NCBI GenBank assembly: GCA_902775595.1 | Contig: CACYNF010000018.1 | Location: 1-35,124 of the forward strand | Length of the DNA stretch: 35,124 nucleotides | Source: an uncultured bacterium | GTDB lineage: Bacteria > Verrucomicrobiota > Kiritimatiellia > RFP12 > UBA1067 | Direction: 5' to 3' | Part shown: in pieces, positions 22,713-30,639 of the stretch | Numbering within the stretch: position 1 is the stretch's first letter | Layout of the letters: each line of letters starts with the position of its first letter | Notes under the pieces: model-generated | Database searches by the model: none | Told to the model about the DNA's origin: nothing | Seen by the model: the letters and a program-made list of their open reading frames with translations, nothing else | Made by a program: the position numbers and the translations under genes

Positions 22713-23196
22713 AGAGCTGCTCGCCGAGGCGAAAAAGTTCGAAAAGAATCTTCTGAACTTCTTCTGGCGCCAGGGCGTTCAATATTCCGAAGGCGAGGAT
22801 CTTGTCCAGGAGACCTATCTGCGGCTGTGGAAATACCGCAGGGAGTACAAGCCGACGGCAAAACTCTCGACCTTCCTCTTCCTGATGGCGCGCCAGGTGC
22901 GCATCGACGCCTTGCGTCGGCAGGCCAGGCGCGAGGGACGGGAGAAGTCCTGGGGCAAGGAGGCCGCGACGTCGGCCGAGCCTTCGGTCGGCAGGGCCGA
23001 CGTGCGAGAAGACGTACGCTGGGCGGTCGCGCGGCTTTCCGAGCCGCTCCGGGAAGTGGTGGAGCTCGGGGTGTTCCAGGACCTTCCGTACGCGGAGGTC
23101 GCGGAGATCCTCGGGATCCCAGTGGGAACGGTCAAGTCGCGCATGTCGAACGCGATTAAGAAGCTGAAGGAGTTTTTCGATGAACGGAGATCTTGA
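22702..23196 (+). CDS. ECF-type RNA polymerase sigma factor
   Basis: This 164-residue protein directs RNA polymerase to its own promoter set. Region 2 is clear (SEGEDLVQETYLRLWKYRRE, then LSTFLFLMARQVRIDALRR). Region 4 is the helix-turn-helix (LPYAEVAEILGIPVGTVKSR, then MSNAIKKLKEFF). The short, variable linker and absence of regions 1 and 3 make it an extracytoplasmic-function sigma factor. The next gene overlaps by 17 bp and encodes a single-pass membrane protein in the position of an anti-sigma factor. The cassette sits inside an envelope-gene cluster, so envelope stress or surface signals are plausible inputs. Confidence 0.93.
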   Translation: MSDEELLAEAKKFEKNLLNFFWRQGVQYSEGEDLVQETYLRLWKYRREYKPTAKLSTFLFLMARQVRIDALRRQARREGREKSWGKEAATSAEPSVGRADVREDVRWAVARLSEPLREVVELGVFQDLPYAEVAEILGIPVGTVKSRMSNAIKKLKEFFDERRS

Positions 23197-23719
23197 AAGG
23201 ACGCTGGAGGAGCTTGGCCCCGAATACCGGGCCGTCGTCGCGAGGCTCAGGTCGTCGCGCGAAGTGGAGCCGGGGCGCTTCGGCCTGAAGGGACTTGCGC
23301 CAGGACTCGCAGGTTCGTCGTCTCGCGCCACCTGGCGAAGGGCCGGCTATCTCGTCGCCGCGTCTATCGTCGTCGTCCTCGGTTTTTCCGTCTTCATGCA
23401 GGGCGCGGCAAATGCGCCGCGCGAGCCATACGCGGGCGCCAGGGTGTACACCGTCGCCTATGCGCCGACAGAAGAGGCCCTTGAGATAATCGTCGCCTCC
23501 CAGCGCGCCGACGGAAGCTGGTCGAACGACTTCCTCACGCGGCAGAACGCCGCCGCGCTCCGCGCTTCGGAGGACGCGAGGATGAAGATCGCCTACCGCC
23601 GTGCCGTAAGGTATCTCCGTTCAAAGGGCCTGAACCCGCTTACGGACGAGGAGCTCAAGCTCCGCGGCGAATACGCCGCGAAGGCGCTCGCCCTCGCCGC
23701 GCGGCCGGGGCGTTCGTGA
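23180..23719 (+). CDS. Probable membrane anti-sigma factor with toroid-repeat-like tail
   Basis: This 179-residue protein has an acidic cytoplasmic start (DLERTLEELGPEYRAVVARL) and one membrane helix (about 54-73, YLVAASIVVVLGFSVFMQG). Its exported tail contains ASQRADGSWSNDFLTRQNAA (Gln108, Trp113). The place after an ECF sigma gene, the overlap and the single membrane span are typical of anti-sigma factors. No zinc-binding HxxxCxxC motif is present, so it is not of the ZAS type. The Q-x-x-D-G-x-W pattern resembles one repeat of alpha-toroid proteins (terpene cyclase, prenyltransferase, alpha-2-macroglobulin). A similar block occurs in the next gene. Function inferred from context. Confidence 0.65.
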   Translation: MNGDLERTLEELGPEYRAVVARLRSSREVEPGRFGLKGLAPGLAGSSSRATWRRAGYLVAASIVVVLGFSVFMQGAANAPREPYAGARVYTVAYAPTEEALEIIVASQRADGSWSNDFLTRQNAAALRASEDARMKIAYRRAVRYLRSKGLNPLTDEELKLRGEYAAKALALAARPGRS

Positions 23720-23734
23720 CGCAGGAGGCAGGGC

Positions 23735-24826
23735 ATGCGCTGCAGCACGACATTCCTTGGCCTGGTGCTTGCCCCGTTCGCCGCTCTCGCGGCGGCGATA
23801 ACGGCGCAGCCGCTTGTTGACGCCGACGTTCTCGAGCCGAGCGTGCTGAACGAGGTCGACCATGCGCTTGGCCGCGCGCCGACCAACGAGGTGCCCGTGT
23901 CCGAAGCTTCCGTAGACTTCGCGGCGCTCTGGGCCACCAACGGCGCGAGCACCACCGAACGCGCCATCGCGCTCGTCTCGTCGCAGATGGGCGACGGACG
24001 CTGGCTCTTCGGCGGGAAGGACGTCACTCCCGTCGCCGCGAGGCTGCTCCGCCGGGCCGCAGGCTATCCCGAGCCGCCGCTGAGGCTGTCCATATTCTCA
24101 AGCCACGTCGAGGACGTCGCCAGGCAGGAAGGCGTGTCCTTCGCGGCGGCGGCTGCGAAGATGCGGGCCGCCGGCATAGGTGGGCTGACGGTGGCGCAGG
24201 GGCTCTCCGCCGACAGGATCGCCGCGGCGAGGGAGGCCGGCTTCACGGTCGCGTGCGTTGTCGGATGGCCAGAATTCGAGAAGGGATACGATGTGGCGAA
24301 ATGCGAGGCGCTTGTGTCGCTTGCTGTCTCGAACGGGTGCTCGCAGGTGATGCTCGTTCCCGGGTTCTATCCATCCGCCGCCGACGACGCCGGTCTTTTC
24401 GAAGCGATTACACGCCGGACGGGGCGGTTCGCCGACATGGCCGCCTCGCGCGGTGTGGAGACCCTGGTCGAGGATTTCGACGACGAACGGTCGCCGACAT
24501 TCGGAATCAGGCGGACGAAGGCGTTTCTCGAATCCGTGCCCGCGGTCGGTTTCGTCTACGACACCGGCAACTTCATCGGCCCCGGTGAGCGTGCCGAGAG
24601 CGGGCTTGGGCTCCTGCCTCGGACGCGGCATTTCCACCTGAAGGACCGTCCGTCCTATGGCGGCCGCGCCTCATGCGCCGTCGGATCGGGCGTTGTGCCC
24701 GTCGCGCGGATAGTCTCCGCCGCGCTCGATGCAGGTTACGGCGGGTGGTTCACCATAGAGCATTTCGGTGCGACCAACATGCTTGAGAGCGCCAGGTCCT
24801 CTGCTGCGTTCCTTCGCGCGCTTTAG
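23735..24826 (+). CDS. Exported sugar-phosphate isomerase/epimerase-like TIM-barrel protein with extra N-terminal domain
   Basis: This is a 363-residue protein. A signal-like helix (about 5-22) is followed by a domain of about 90 residues containing ALVSSQMGDGRW (Gln84, Trp90), similar to the tail of the preceding protein. From about residue 115 it is a xylose-isomerase-like TIM barrel: LVEDFDDE, VGFVYDTGNFIGPG, FHLKDRP and WFTIEHFG supply the expected Glu, Asp, His and Glu metal ligands. Such proteins isomerise or epimerise sugars, but many are uncharacterised. An exported member fused to a toroid-like segment is unusual. A ribosome binding site (AGGAGGCAG) lies before the ATG, 15 bp after the preceding gene. 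Confidence 0.75.
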   Translation: MRCSTTFLGLVLAPFAALAAAITAQPLVDADVLEPSVLNEVDHALGRAPTNEVPVSEASVDFAALWATNGASTTERAIALVSSQMGDGRWLFGGKDVTPVAARLLRRAAGYPEPPLRLSIFSSHVEDVARQEGVSFAAAAAKMRAAGIGGLTVAQGLSADRIAAAREAGFTVACVVGWPEFEKGYDVAKCEALVSLAVSNGCSQVMLVPGFYPSAADDAGLFEAITRRTGRFADMAASRGVETLVEDFDDERSPTFGIRRTKAFLESVPAVGFVYDTGNFIGPGERAESGLGLLPRTRHFHLKDRPSYGGRASCAVGSGVVPVARIVSAALDAGYGGWFTIEHFGATNMLESARSSAAFLRAL

Positions 24827-24885
24827 CCGCCTTGCCGACGCGGCAAAAAGTTGACATGTCATCTTTCATATGCGCGCGAGCTGTG

Positions 24886-24894
24886 TGGTAAAAT
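24886..24894 (+). promoter_or_regulatory. Extended -10 promoter of the sugar transporter, leaderless
   Basis: TGG plus TAAAAT (24889-24894) ends 6 nt before the ATG at 24901, so the usual start point (about 7 nt past the -10) falls on the A of the ATG. A TTGACA at 24851-24856 is 32 bp away and cannot be its -35. The same TAnnnT plus 6 nt plus ATG arrangement occurs before both transposase genes. Confidence 0.65.
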
Positions 24895-24900
24895 GCCGGC

Positions 24901-26256
24901 ATGAACAAGTTTCTTCTGTATGTTTCCGTCGCCGCTTCGGTCGGCGGCTTTCTCTTCGGCTTCGACTCCGGGGTTATATCAGGTGCAGAGAAGGCGATCC
25001 AGGCCGAGTTCGGGCTTAGCGCGTTCTGGCACGGGCTCGTCGTGTCCGTGGCGCTTATCGGCACGCTCTTCGGCGTGTTTCTGGCCGGGAAGCCAAGCGG
25101 CAGGTTCGGACGCCGTCCGACTCTCTGGGCGATGGCGGTTCTCTTCCTCGTTTCGGCTCTCGGCTGCGCGTTCACTCCGACTGGCGCCGCGGGCCCGCAT
25201 GCGCTCGGATGGTTCCGCTTCATCGGCGGGCTTGCCATTGGCGGCGTTTCCGTCGTGGTTCCCCTGTACATCGTCGAAATCGCGCCTGGCAGGTGGCGCG
25301 GGCTTCTCGTGGGCTTGAACCAGTTCAACATCGTCTTCGGCATCCTCGCGAGCTATGTCACAAACTACCTCGTCGCGCGCTACATGCCGGGCTTCGACCC
25401 GCGCGTCGTGTGGCGCGTGATGCTCGGCGTCGAGTGCATCCCGATCGTCGCGTTCATGGTTATGCTTGCGACGATTCCGGAGTCCCCGCGCTGGCTTGTG
25501 CGCGTGGGGCGCGTTGCGGACGCGACAAGGGTTCTCGCGCGCGTAGGGTGCGAGCGGGTCGCCGAAACCGTGGAAGAGATCAAGGCTTCGCTTCTCGCCG
25601 CGACGAACGGCGTCGACGTGCCGCTTTTCCAGCGCAGGTTCCTGAAGCCAATCCTTCTTGCGTTCTTCATCGCGTTCTTCAACCAGATAAGCGGAATCAA
25701 CGCGATCAACTACTATGCGCCGCGGATTTTCCAGATGATATTCGGCGAGGGGTCGTCGCTCGCGGCCCTCGCCGGCACGATGGGCATGGGGCTCGTGAAC
25801 CTCGTCTTCACCGCGATCGCGTTCGCCGTAATCGACAAGGTGGGGCGGCGCGTCCTCATAATGATCGGCGCTGCGGCGATGGTCGCCATGCACTCCCTCG
25901 TCGCCTGGCAGCTGTCGCTGCCGAATCCGACGGCCGCAATAGCGGTGTTCGGCATCTTCGGGTTCATAGCGGCGTTCGCCATGTCCTCCGGCGCGTGCCT
26001 CTGGGTCTACATATCCGAAGTGTTCCCTAATACCGTCCGCGCGAAGGGCCAGGCGCTCGGATGCTTCACGCACTGGTTCCTCTGCACCATCATCAGCTGG
26101 ACGTTCCCGATGGCAGCCGAGAAAGCCGGATCGTGGACCTTTGCGTTCTTTGCCGCGATGATGGTCTGCCAGTTCTTCTGGGCCGTGTTCTTCATGCCCG
26201 AGACGAAGGGCGGCACGATCGAGGACATTGAGAAGAGATTGGGGATTAGTGGCTAA
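24901..26256 (+). CDS. Sugar porter family MFS transporter
   Basis: This 451-residue inner-membrane transporter has twelve predicted helices. Sugar-porter signatures are all present: GGFLFGFDSGVISGAE in helix 1, GRFGRR in loop 2-3, PESPRWLVR after helix 6, the helix 7 motif FFNQISGINAINYYAPRIF (with the QxxxxNxxxYY sugar-binding residues), GRR in loop 8-9, and PETKG at the C-terminal end. Relatives such as XylE and GalP import pentoses or hexoses with protons; the exact sugar is not readable. It is followed, after a repeat element, by the glycyl-radical enzyme, suggesting uptake of that pathway's substrate. Confidence 0.93.
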   Translation: MNKFLLYVSVAASVGGFLFGFDSGVISGAEKAIQAEFGLSAFWHGLVVSVALIGTLFGVFLAGKPSGRFGRRPTLWAMAVLFLVSALGCAFTPTGAAGPHALGWFRFIGGLAIGGVSVVVPLYIVEIAPGRWRGLLVGLNQFNIVFGILASYVTNYLVARYMPGFDPRVVWRVMLGVECIPIVAFMVMLATIPESPRWLVRVGRVADATRVLARVGCERVAETVEEIKASLLAATNGVDVPLFQRRFLKPILLAFFIAFFNQISGINAINYYAPRIFQMIFGEGSSLAALAGTMGMGLVNLVFTAIAFAVIDKVGRRVLIMIGAAAMVAMHSLVAWQLSLPNPTAAIAVFGIFGFIAAFAMSSGACLWVYISEVFPNTVRAKGQALGCFTHWFLCTIISWTFPMAAEKAGSWTFAFFAAMMVCQFFWAVFFMPETKGGTIEDIEKRLGISG

Positions 26257-26267
26257 AAGATGACTTT

Positions 26268-26366
26268 GTTTTAGACAGGATTTACAGGATTGCCAGGATT
26301 TCTGTTATTCAAGAATAAAAACTTAACGGCAAAATCATGTAAATCTTGTTAATCCTGTCTGAAAAA
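26268..26366. repeat. Inverted pair of three-unit 9-bp arrays (ACAGGATT type)
   Basis: The left arm holds GACAGGATT, TACAGGATT and GCCAGGATT (26274-26300). The right arm, read on the other strand, holds GACAGGATT, AACAAGATT and TACATGATT (26333-26359). The outermost units can pair, extended by TTTT and AAAA flanks, so a transcript could fold into a hairpin and end transcription on both strands. It fills most of the gap between transporter and glycyl-radical enzyme. Similar ACAGGATT-type intergenic repeats are, to my knowledge, scattered in many environmental bacteria. Confidence 0.8.
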
Positions 26367-26424
26367 AGTTTGGAAGGTTGTTATGGCAGTTGCGCAGTAA
26401 GTTTATATGTAAGGGGATGTTACG

Positions 26425-28491
26425 ATGACCGAGAGAATTAAGAGTTTGCTGGACAGGACGTTTGACAAGGAGCAGGCGAAGTTTCGCCGCGACGTCGACT
26501 GGAAGCCGCTACTTGAGCGGTTCGTCGCCGAAGGCACGAGCGACATGGCGCGCGCGCGCATCGGACTCGAGGAGATGCTGAAGGCCGAGACGCCCGCGTT
26601 CATGGACGGGGAACGTCTCGCGTTCCTTCGGACGGTGAAGCAGATTCCCGACCTGCATACGGATGAGGAGATGGCCGCGCGCCGCGCTGCGGGAACGGCT
26701 TTTGGCGAGAAGGGTGTCGTCTTCAACTTGACGGCAGACTTCGCGCCGACGATCCGCGACGGACTCGACGCGCGGCTTCTGGAGATTGACGCGCGCCTCG
26801 CGCGGTGCCGCGCGGAGGGCGATGCCGAGGGAATTGAGTTCCTCGAAAACGCGACGCTGTCCGTGAAGGCCGTTCTTGACCTCGCGGAGCGGTACGATGC
26901 GGCGGGAGCGGCGCGGCCGTCATACCAAGCCGTTGCGCCGGCGCTGCGCAAGGGTGCGCACACTCTGCACGAGGCGCTGCAGACGCTGCGCATCCTCCAC
27001 TATGCGATGTGGTGCGAGGGCGAGTACCACTGCGGACTCGGACGCATCGACCAGTATCTCTTTCCGTACTACGAGGCGGATGTCAAAGCAGGACGTCTGA
27101 CAGAGGAGACGGCGCTTGAGGAGATGGAGGAGTTCTTCATCGCCTGCAACCGCGACAGCGACCTCTATATCGGCGTACAGCAGGGCGACAACGGCCAGTC
27201 CGTAATGCTCGGCGGCGTCACGCGCGATGGGAAGCCGGCGTTCAACGACCTTTCACGGCTTTGCCTTAAGGCCTGCGGCGAGCTCAAGCTCGTAGACCCA
27301 AAGATCAACTTGCGCGTCGACAAATCGACGCCGATCGAAATCTACGAACTTGGCACCGAACTTACGGCAAAGGGACTCGGTTTTCCGCAGTATGCGAACG
27401 ACGACGTTGTGATTCCGGCATTGCAGAGGTGGGGATACGAACTCGAGGATGCGCGAGACTACTCGGTTGCCGCGTGCTGGGAGTTCCTTGTCCCTGGCTG
27501 CGGAATGGACATCAACAACATCGACGCAGTGAGTTTCGTCGGCGCGCTCGATGCGGCGCTTCGTGTTTTAACGCAGAGACGCAGAGGCGCAGAGCTTCTT
27601 TTTGACGACGTGAAGCGCGAGTTTTTCGCCGAGATTCAGCGCAGGGCGGATGCACTTGTGAAGAAATACGCGCATGTCGAGATCCTTCCTGGGCCTTTTG
27701 TGTCGGTCATCTCGACGGATTGCATAAAGAAGGCGAGGGACATCTCGAAAGGCGCGAAGTACAACAACTTCGGAATCCACGGAACTGGCATTGCCGTCGC
27801 CGTGGATTCGCTCGCGTCCGTTAGGGAGCTCGTCTTCGAGAAGAGGCTCGTCACGCTCGAAGAGCTCGTGAAGCTGCTCGACACCGATTTTGCCGGACGC
27901 CCCGACGTTCTCGCCGCGGCAAAGGCCGCGCCGAAGATGGGCAACGCCGATGCGAGGGCGGACGATCTCGCTAAGGAGCTCGTCGCGTTCTGGGGACACA
28001 CCTTTGACGGGAAGAGGAACGACCGCGGCGGAATCTTCCGCCCCGGCACCGGAAGCGCCATGTACTACATCTGGCACGCGAGGGACGTGCCGGCTTCGGC
28101 GGACGGACGGCTTAAGGGCGAGCCGCTTTCCGCCAACTATGCGCCTTCCCTGGACGTGCCGGTGAAAGGCCCGGTGAGCGTGGTCAGGTCCTTCACCGAG
28201 CCAGACCTCGGACCGGTGTGCAACGGCGGGCCGCTCACTATAGAGATACACGACTCCGCGTTTGCAATGCCGGATGGCGTGGGGAAGGTCGCCAACCTCG
28301 TGAAGTTCTTCATCGAGCGAGGCGGGCACCAGATGCAGATCAACACGATAAACCGCGACACGCTTCTCGACGCACAGGCGCATCCGGAGCGCCATCGCCA
28401 TCTCATCGTCCGCGTCTGGGGCTGGAGCGGATACTTCATCGAACTCGACAAATGCTTCCAGGACCAGATCATCAAAAGAGTGGAGTTGTGA
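26425..28491 (+). CDS. Glycyl-radical enzyme (pyruvate formate-lyase family, substrate unassigned)
   Basis: This 688-residue oxygen-sensitive radical enzyme has its glycyl-radical loop (RVWGWSGYF, Gly666) near the C-terminus and its thiyl cysteine in SVAACWEFLVPGCG (Cys351). Cys-x-Glu replaces the Cys-Cys of true pyruvate formate-lyase. This points to a non-PFL member such as a dehydratase or C-C/C-heteroatom lyase. It is shorter than PFL (about 760) and propanediol dehydratase. A sugar porter lies upstream and the radical-SAM activase downstream. An 8-bp x 3 repeat inserted in frame at 27566-27594 encodes LTQRRRGAE (about residues 382-390). The start has AAGGGG 8 nt upstream. Confidence 0.88.
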   Translation: MTERIKSLLDRTFDKEQAKFRRDVDWKPLLERFVAEGTSDMARARIGLEEMLKAETPAFMDGERLAFLRTVKQIPDLHTDEEMAARRAAGTAFGEKGVVFNLTADFAPTIRDGLDARLLEIDARLARCRAEGDAEGIEFLENATLSVKAVLDLAERYDAAGAARPSYQAVAPALRKGAHTLHEALQTLRILHYAMWCEGEYHCGLGRIDQYLFPYYEADVKAGRLTEETALEEMEEFFIACNRDSDLYIGVQQGDNGQSVMLGGVTRDGKPAFNDLSRLCLKACGELKLVDPKINLRVDKSTPIEIYELGTELTAKGLGFPQYANDDVVIPALQRWGYELEDARDYSVAACWEFLVPGCGMDINNIDAVSFVGALDAALRVLTQRRRGAELLFDDVKREFFAEIQRRADALVKKYAHVEILPGPFVSVISTDCIKKARDISKGAKYNNFGIHGTGIAVAVDSLASVRELVFEKRLVTLEELVKLLDTDFAGRPDVLAAAKAAPKMGNADARADDLAKELVAFWGHTFDGKRNDRGGIFRPGTGSAMYYIWHARDVPASADGRLKGEPLSANYAPSLDVPVKGPVSVVRSFTEPDLGPVCNGGPLTIEIHDSAFAMPDGVGKVANLVKFFIERGGHQMQINTINRDTLLDAQAHPERHRHLIVRVWGWSGYFIELDKCFQDQIIKRVEL
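27566..27594 (+). repeat. In-frame three-unit 8-bp repeat in the glycyl-radical enzyme gene
   Basis: TTTTA is followed by ACGCAGAG, ACGCAGAG and GCGCAGAG. All 29 bases recur exactly at 28501-28529, right after the gene. The encoded VLTQRRRGAE is basic and out of character with the flanks (DAALR...LLFDDVKREF), and the frame is kept. Confidence 0.85.
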
Positions 28492-28500
28492 TGGTCGGGA

Positions 28501-28529
28501 TTTTAACGCAGAGACGCAGAGGCGCAGAG
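28501..28529 (+). repeat. Intergenic copy of the three-unit 8-bp repeat
   Basis: Identical over 29 bases to 27566-27594, about 0.93 kb downstream and in the same orientation. It lies between the glycyl-radical enzyme and its activase. Perfect identity implies recent copying. Confidence 0.85.
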
Positions 28530-28551
28530 TGTTTTGGAAGGGTGGATGCGG

Positions 28552-29229
28552 ATGTTAGGCCGGATATTTGAGATACGGGAATTCACCCTGCAGGACGGGC
28601 CGGGGCCGCGCACCACGGTCTTTCTCCAGGGATGTCCGCTCCGCTGCACTTGGTGCCACAATCCTGAAGGGCAGGAGTTCGGCGCCGGACGCGAGATGAC
28701 GGACGAGGAGGTCGCTGCAGAGGTGCTGAAAAACGCCGACTTCCTCGTGATGTCAAAAGGCGGTGTTACGCTTTCAGGCGGCGAACCCCTCGCGCAGGCC
28801 GGTTTTGCCGCGGCGATAATCGACCGCATACGCGCAAAGGAACCGCGACTTACGCATGCCATCGAGACAAGCGGCTTTGCGTCGGCGGAAGATTACCGCA
28901 CGGTCGTCTCGCGTCTTGATTTCGTCTACCAGGACGTCAAGTTCCCCGACCTTGACGGCTACCGCCGCTGGACCGGCGTGGACGCGACGCCGATATTCGA
29001 GAACATAAAATGGCTCAAGAAATCCGGAGTGCCTTTTGCCGCGCGCGTTCCATGCATTCCCGGCGTCAACGATTCGCGCGAGACGAAGTCGGCCATCGTG
29101 CAGCTTGTTGACGGCGCGTCGAATCTACGCGGGATTGAGTTTCTTCCCTACAACCGTCTCGCGGGCGCGAAATACGCGAAGCTCGGGAGGACCTACCCCG
29201 GTTCGTCAAGTAGAACGTGCACCCGATAG
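28552..29229 (+). pseudogene. Glycyl-radical enzyme activase (radical SAM), 3' end lost to an IS
   Basis: The product should create the glycyl radical on the enzyme encoded upstream. It shows the CxxxCxxC cluster motif in QGCPLRCTWCHNPEG (Cys28, Cys32, Cys35), TLSGGEPL, and VPCIPGVND. The reading frame is normal through LPYNRLAGAKYAKLGRTYP at residue 216. It then enters the left end of an IS at 29200, adds nine IS-encoded residues (GSSSRTCTR) and stops. Family members are about 240-260 residues, so the last 25-40 are missing. The right flank of the IS does not resume the gene, so the tail was deleted too. The protein may be inactive or partly active. The ATG at 28552 is preferred over 28546 by ribosome-binding-site spacing. 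Confidence 0.85.
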
Positions 29230-30603
29230 TTGATGTGCGTTTTTCTGGTTCGTCAATTGCTGGACACTCTTGAGCTTGCGTTGGCGGGTGCTGAGAGGGC
29301 GAGGGTGGAGGTCGACGGCTCCGTCCATGAGGCCCGGAGAAGCGGACGTCCCCGAAGGGGCGGCGCGAAGCGCCGAGTCCGCGAGCCGGGCCTCATGGAA
29401 CAACCTCTGGGATTGCCGCTGCTGCTCTCTCCAGCTCTCCTGCCGTCTGAGGATGCGCTTCAGCCTGCGTACGACCTGCTGGTAGAGCTGGATTCCGTTC
29501 ATGCTCTCGTACCGTCTTTTGAGCGCCTCTGCTTCTGACTCGCTGAGTATTCCCGACTCAAGGACTCGCTGATATGGCGTCCGCGGGCCGCCTTCCTGGT
29601 ATTTGCGGGCATAGCCCTTGCCGTCGGGCTTCTTGATCTTCGCGACGATCATCTTTGTCGGGCGGAAGAAGTTGCAATAGTCCGACCATTCGGATTCGAG
29701 GCGCCTCAGGTCGTCTTCGAGGTCGAGGCAGTCGAGGCGAAGCTCCCCGAAGAGTTCCCTGACCACGGATCCGTTCTTCTGCTCGACGTGGGCGTTGTCG
29801 TTCTTTCTGTAGAAGCGCGATCTGGACACGGCGATGTTCTGGCGCTTGCCCTGCATCTCGGCCATGGCGTAGTTGATGAACTCCGGTCCGTTGTCCTCGT
29901 GCTCGGAGGTGACCGGGAACGGGAATCTCCTTTCAAGCCGCTTGAGCGCCTCCACGGTGTTGTACATGCCCCTGTTCCACGTCGGCGTGATTTCCGTCCA
30001 TTGCGTCGGCCTGTCGGTCTGCGTGAGGGTCCAGAAGAAGTTCCCCCTCATGTCCCCGCCGCAATGCGCGACCGTGTCGATCTGCGTGTCGCCCGGCTTG
30101 ACGTTGCAGGCCATGACTTCCTCCCCGGATCTGCATTCGATGGCGTCGAGGATCGGCCTGTTAAGGCCGGAGCGCCTGTTGGACTTTACGGCGAAGGGCT
30201 TCACCCTCGGCAGGCCCTTGAACGCGCGGTCTAGGGTGGATGCGCTCATCGAGAGGATGGCGGCCTTGTCCTCCTTCGGCTTTATGAGCGCGACGCATGC
30301 CTCGTACTCCCGCACGATCCTCGGCAGCTCTGCCACGAAGTACGTCGTGCAGGGGCATCCGACGGTCTCCCAGATTCGGCGGACATTCTCAAGAACGCTT
30401 GCCCCGTACGTCCTGCCGCGTCCCTTTCGCTCCCGGTAGCGGATGTTCCCGGTCAGGAGCTTGATGACGTACTTTCGCGTGTAGCCAAGAGTCTCGCACA
30501 CCTCGTCGATGATGCGGGACCGCTTCGCCTTCCCGGACTTTGCGTAAGCGCGGCGTTTTTCACCGATGTATTCGAACCTTGACTTCCTAGACATGTTGCA
30601 CAT
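29206..30603 (-). CDS. DDE transposase of insertion sequence A (integrase catalytic core)
   Basis: This 465-residue protein has an N-terminal helix-turn-helix part (IIDEVCETLGYTRKYVIKLL) followed by an rve/RNase H-like catalytic core: Asp176 (GDTQIDTVAH), Asp237 (SEHEDNGPEF) and Glu274 (NDNAHVEQKN), a complete DDE triad. The C-terminal part contains ALRAAPSGTSAS, encoded by a structured DNA element (29325-29398). SVQQLTNQ near the end is encoded by the inner terminal repeat. It is close in layout to integrase-type transposases of the IS481/ISNCY kind; the IS family is not certain. The first ATG (30603) fits the leaderless promoter, and a second ATG at 30594 is also conserved in the sister element. 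Confidence 0.88.
   Translation of the reverse strand: MCNMSRKSRFEYIGEKRRAYAKSGKAKRSRIIDEVCETLGYTRKYVIKLLTGNIRYRERKGRGRTYGASVLENVRRIWETVGCPCTTYFVAELPRIVREYEACVALIKPKEDKAAILSMSASTLDRAFKGLPRVKPFAVKSNRRSGLNRPILDAIECRSGEEVMACNVKPGDTQIDTVAHCGGDMRGNFFWTLTQTDRPTQWTEITPTWNRGMYNTVEALKRLERRFPFPVTSEHEDNGPEFINYAMAEMQGKRQNIAVSRSRFYRKNDNAHVEQKNGSVVRELFGELRLDCLDLEDDLRRLESEWSDYCNFFRPTKMIVAKIKKPDGKGYARKYQEGGPRTPYQRVLESGILSESEAEALKRRYESMNGIQLYQQVVRRLKRILRRQESWREQQRQSQRLFHEARLADSALRAAPSGTSASPGLMDGAVDLHPRPLSTRQRKLKSVQQLTNQKNAHQLSGARST
29325..29398. repeat. Two-hairpin three-way-junction element inside transposase A
   Basis: Outer stem CCATGAGGCCCGG (29325-29337) pairs with 29386-29398 over 13 bp. An internal loop AGAA/GAG follows, then inner stem GCGGAC/GTCCGC (29342-29347, 29377-29382). 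Inside are hairpin CCCC-GAA-GGGG (2950-60 of the 29.3 kb block, i.e. 29350-29360) and hairpin GGCGC-GAA-GCGCC (29362-29374), closed by a C-G pair. All stems are perfect. The element is in frame in the transposase gene. Confidence 0.85.
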
Positions 30604-30609
30604 GCCCCT

Positions 30610-30639
30610 AGTTTACTATGGTGCACAGTATTTGACGAA
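30610..30639 (-). promoter_or_regulatory. Promoter of transposase A, overlapping the inner terminal repeat
   Basis: On the minus strand TTCGTC (30634-30639) and TAAACT (30610-30615) are 18 bp apart, with 6 nt to the first ATG. The -35 lies within the inner right repeat, so transposase binding there should repress its own gene. Confidence 0.55.

Noticed and set aside
24851..24856. Perfect TTGACA upstream of the sugar transporter
   Set aside because: It is 32 bp from the -10 box, far outside the 16-19 bp range.
26268..26366. Repeat arrays considered as a CRISPR
   Set aside because: Units are 9 bp with no spacers and no cas genes nearby. No CRISPR was seen anywhere in the window.
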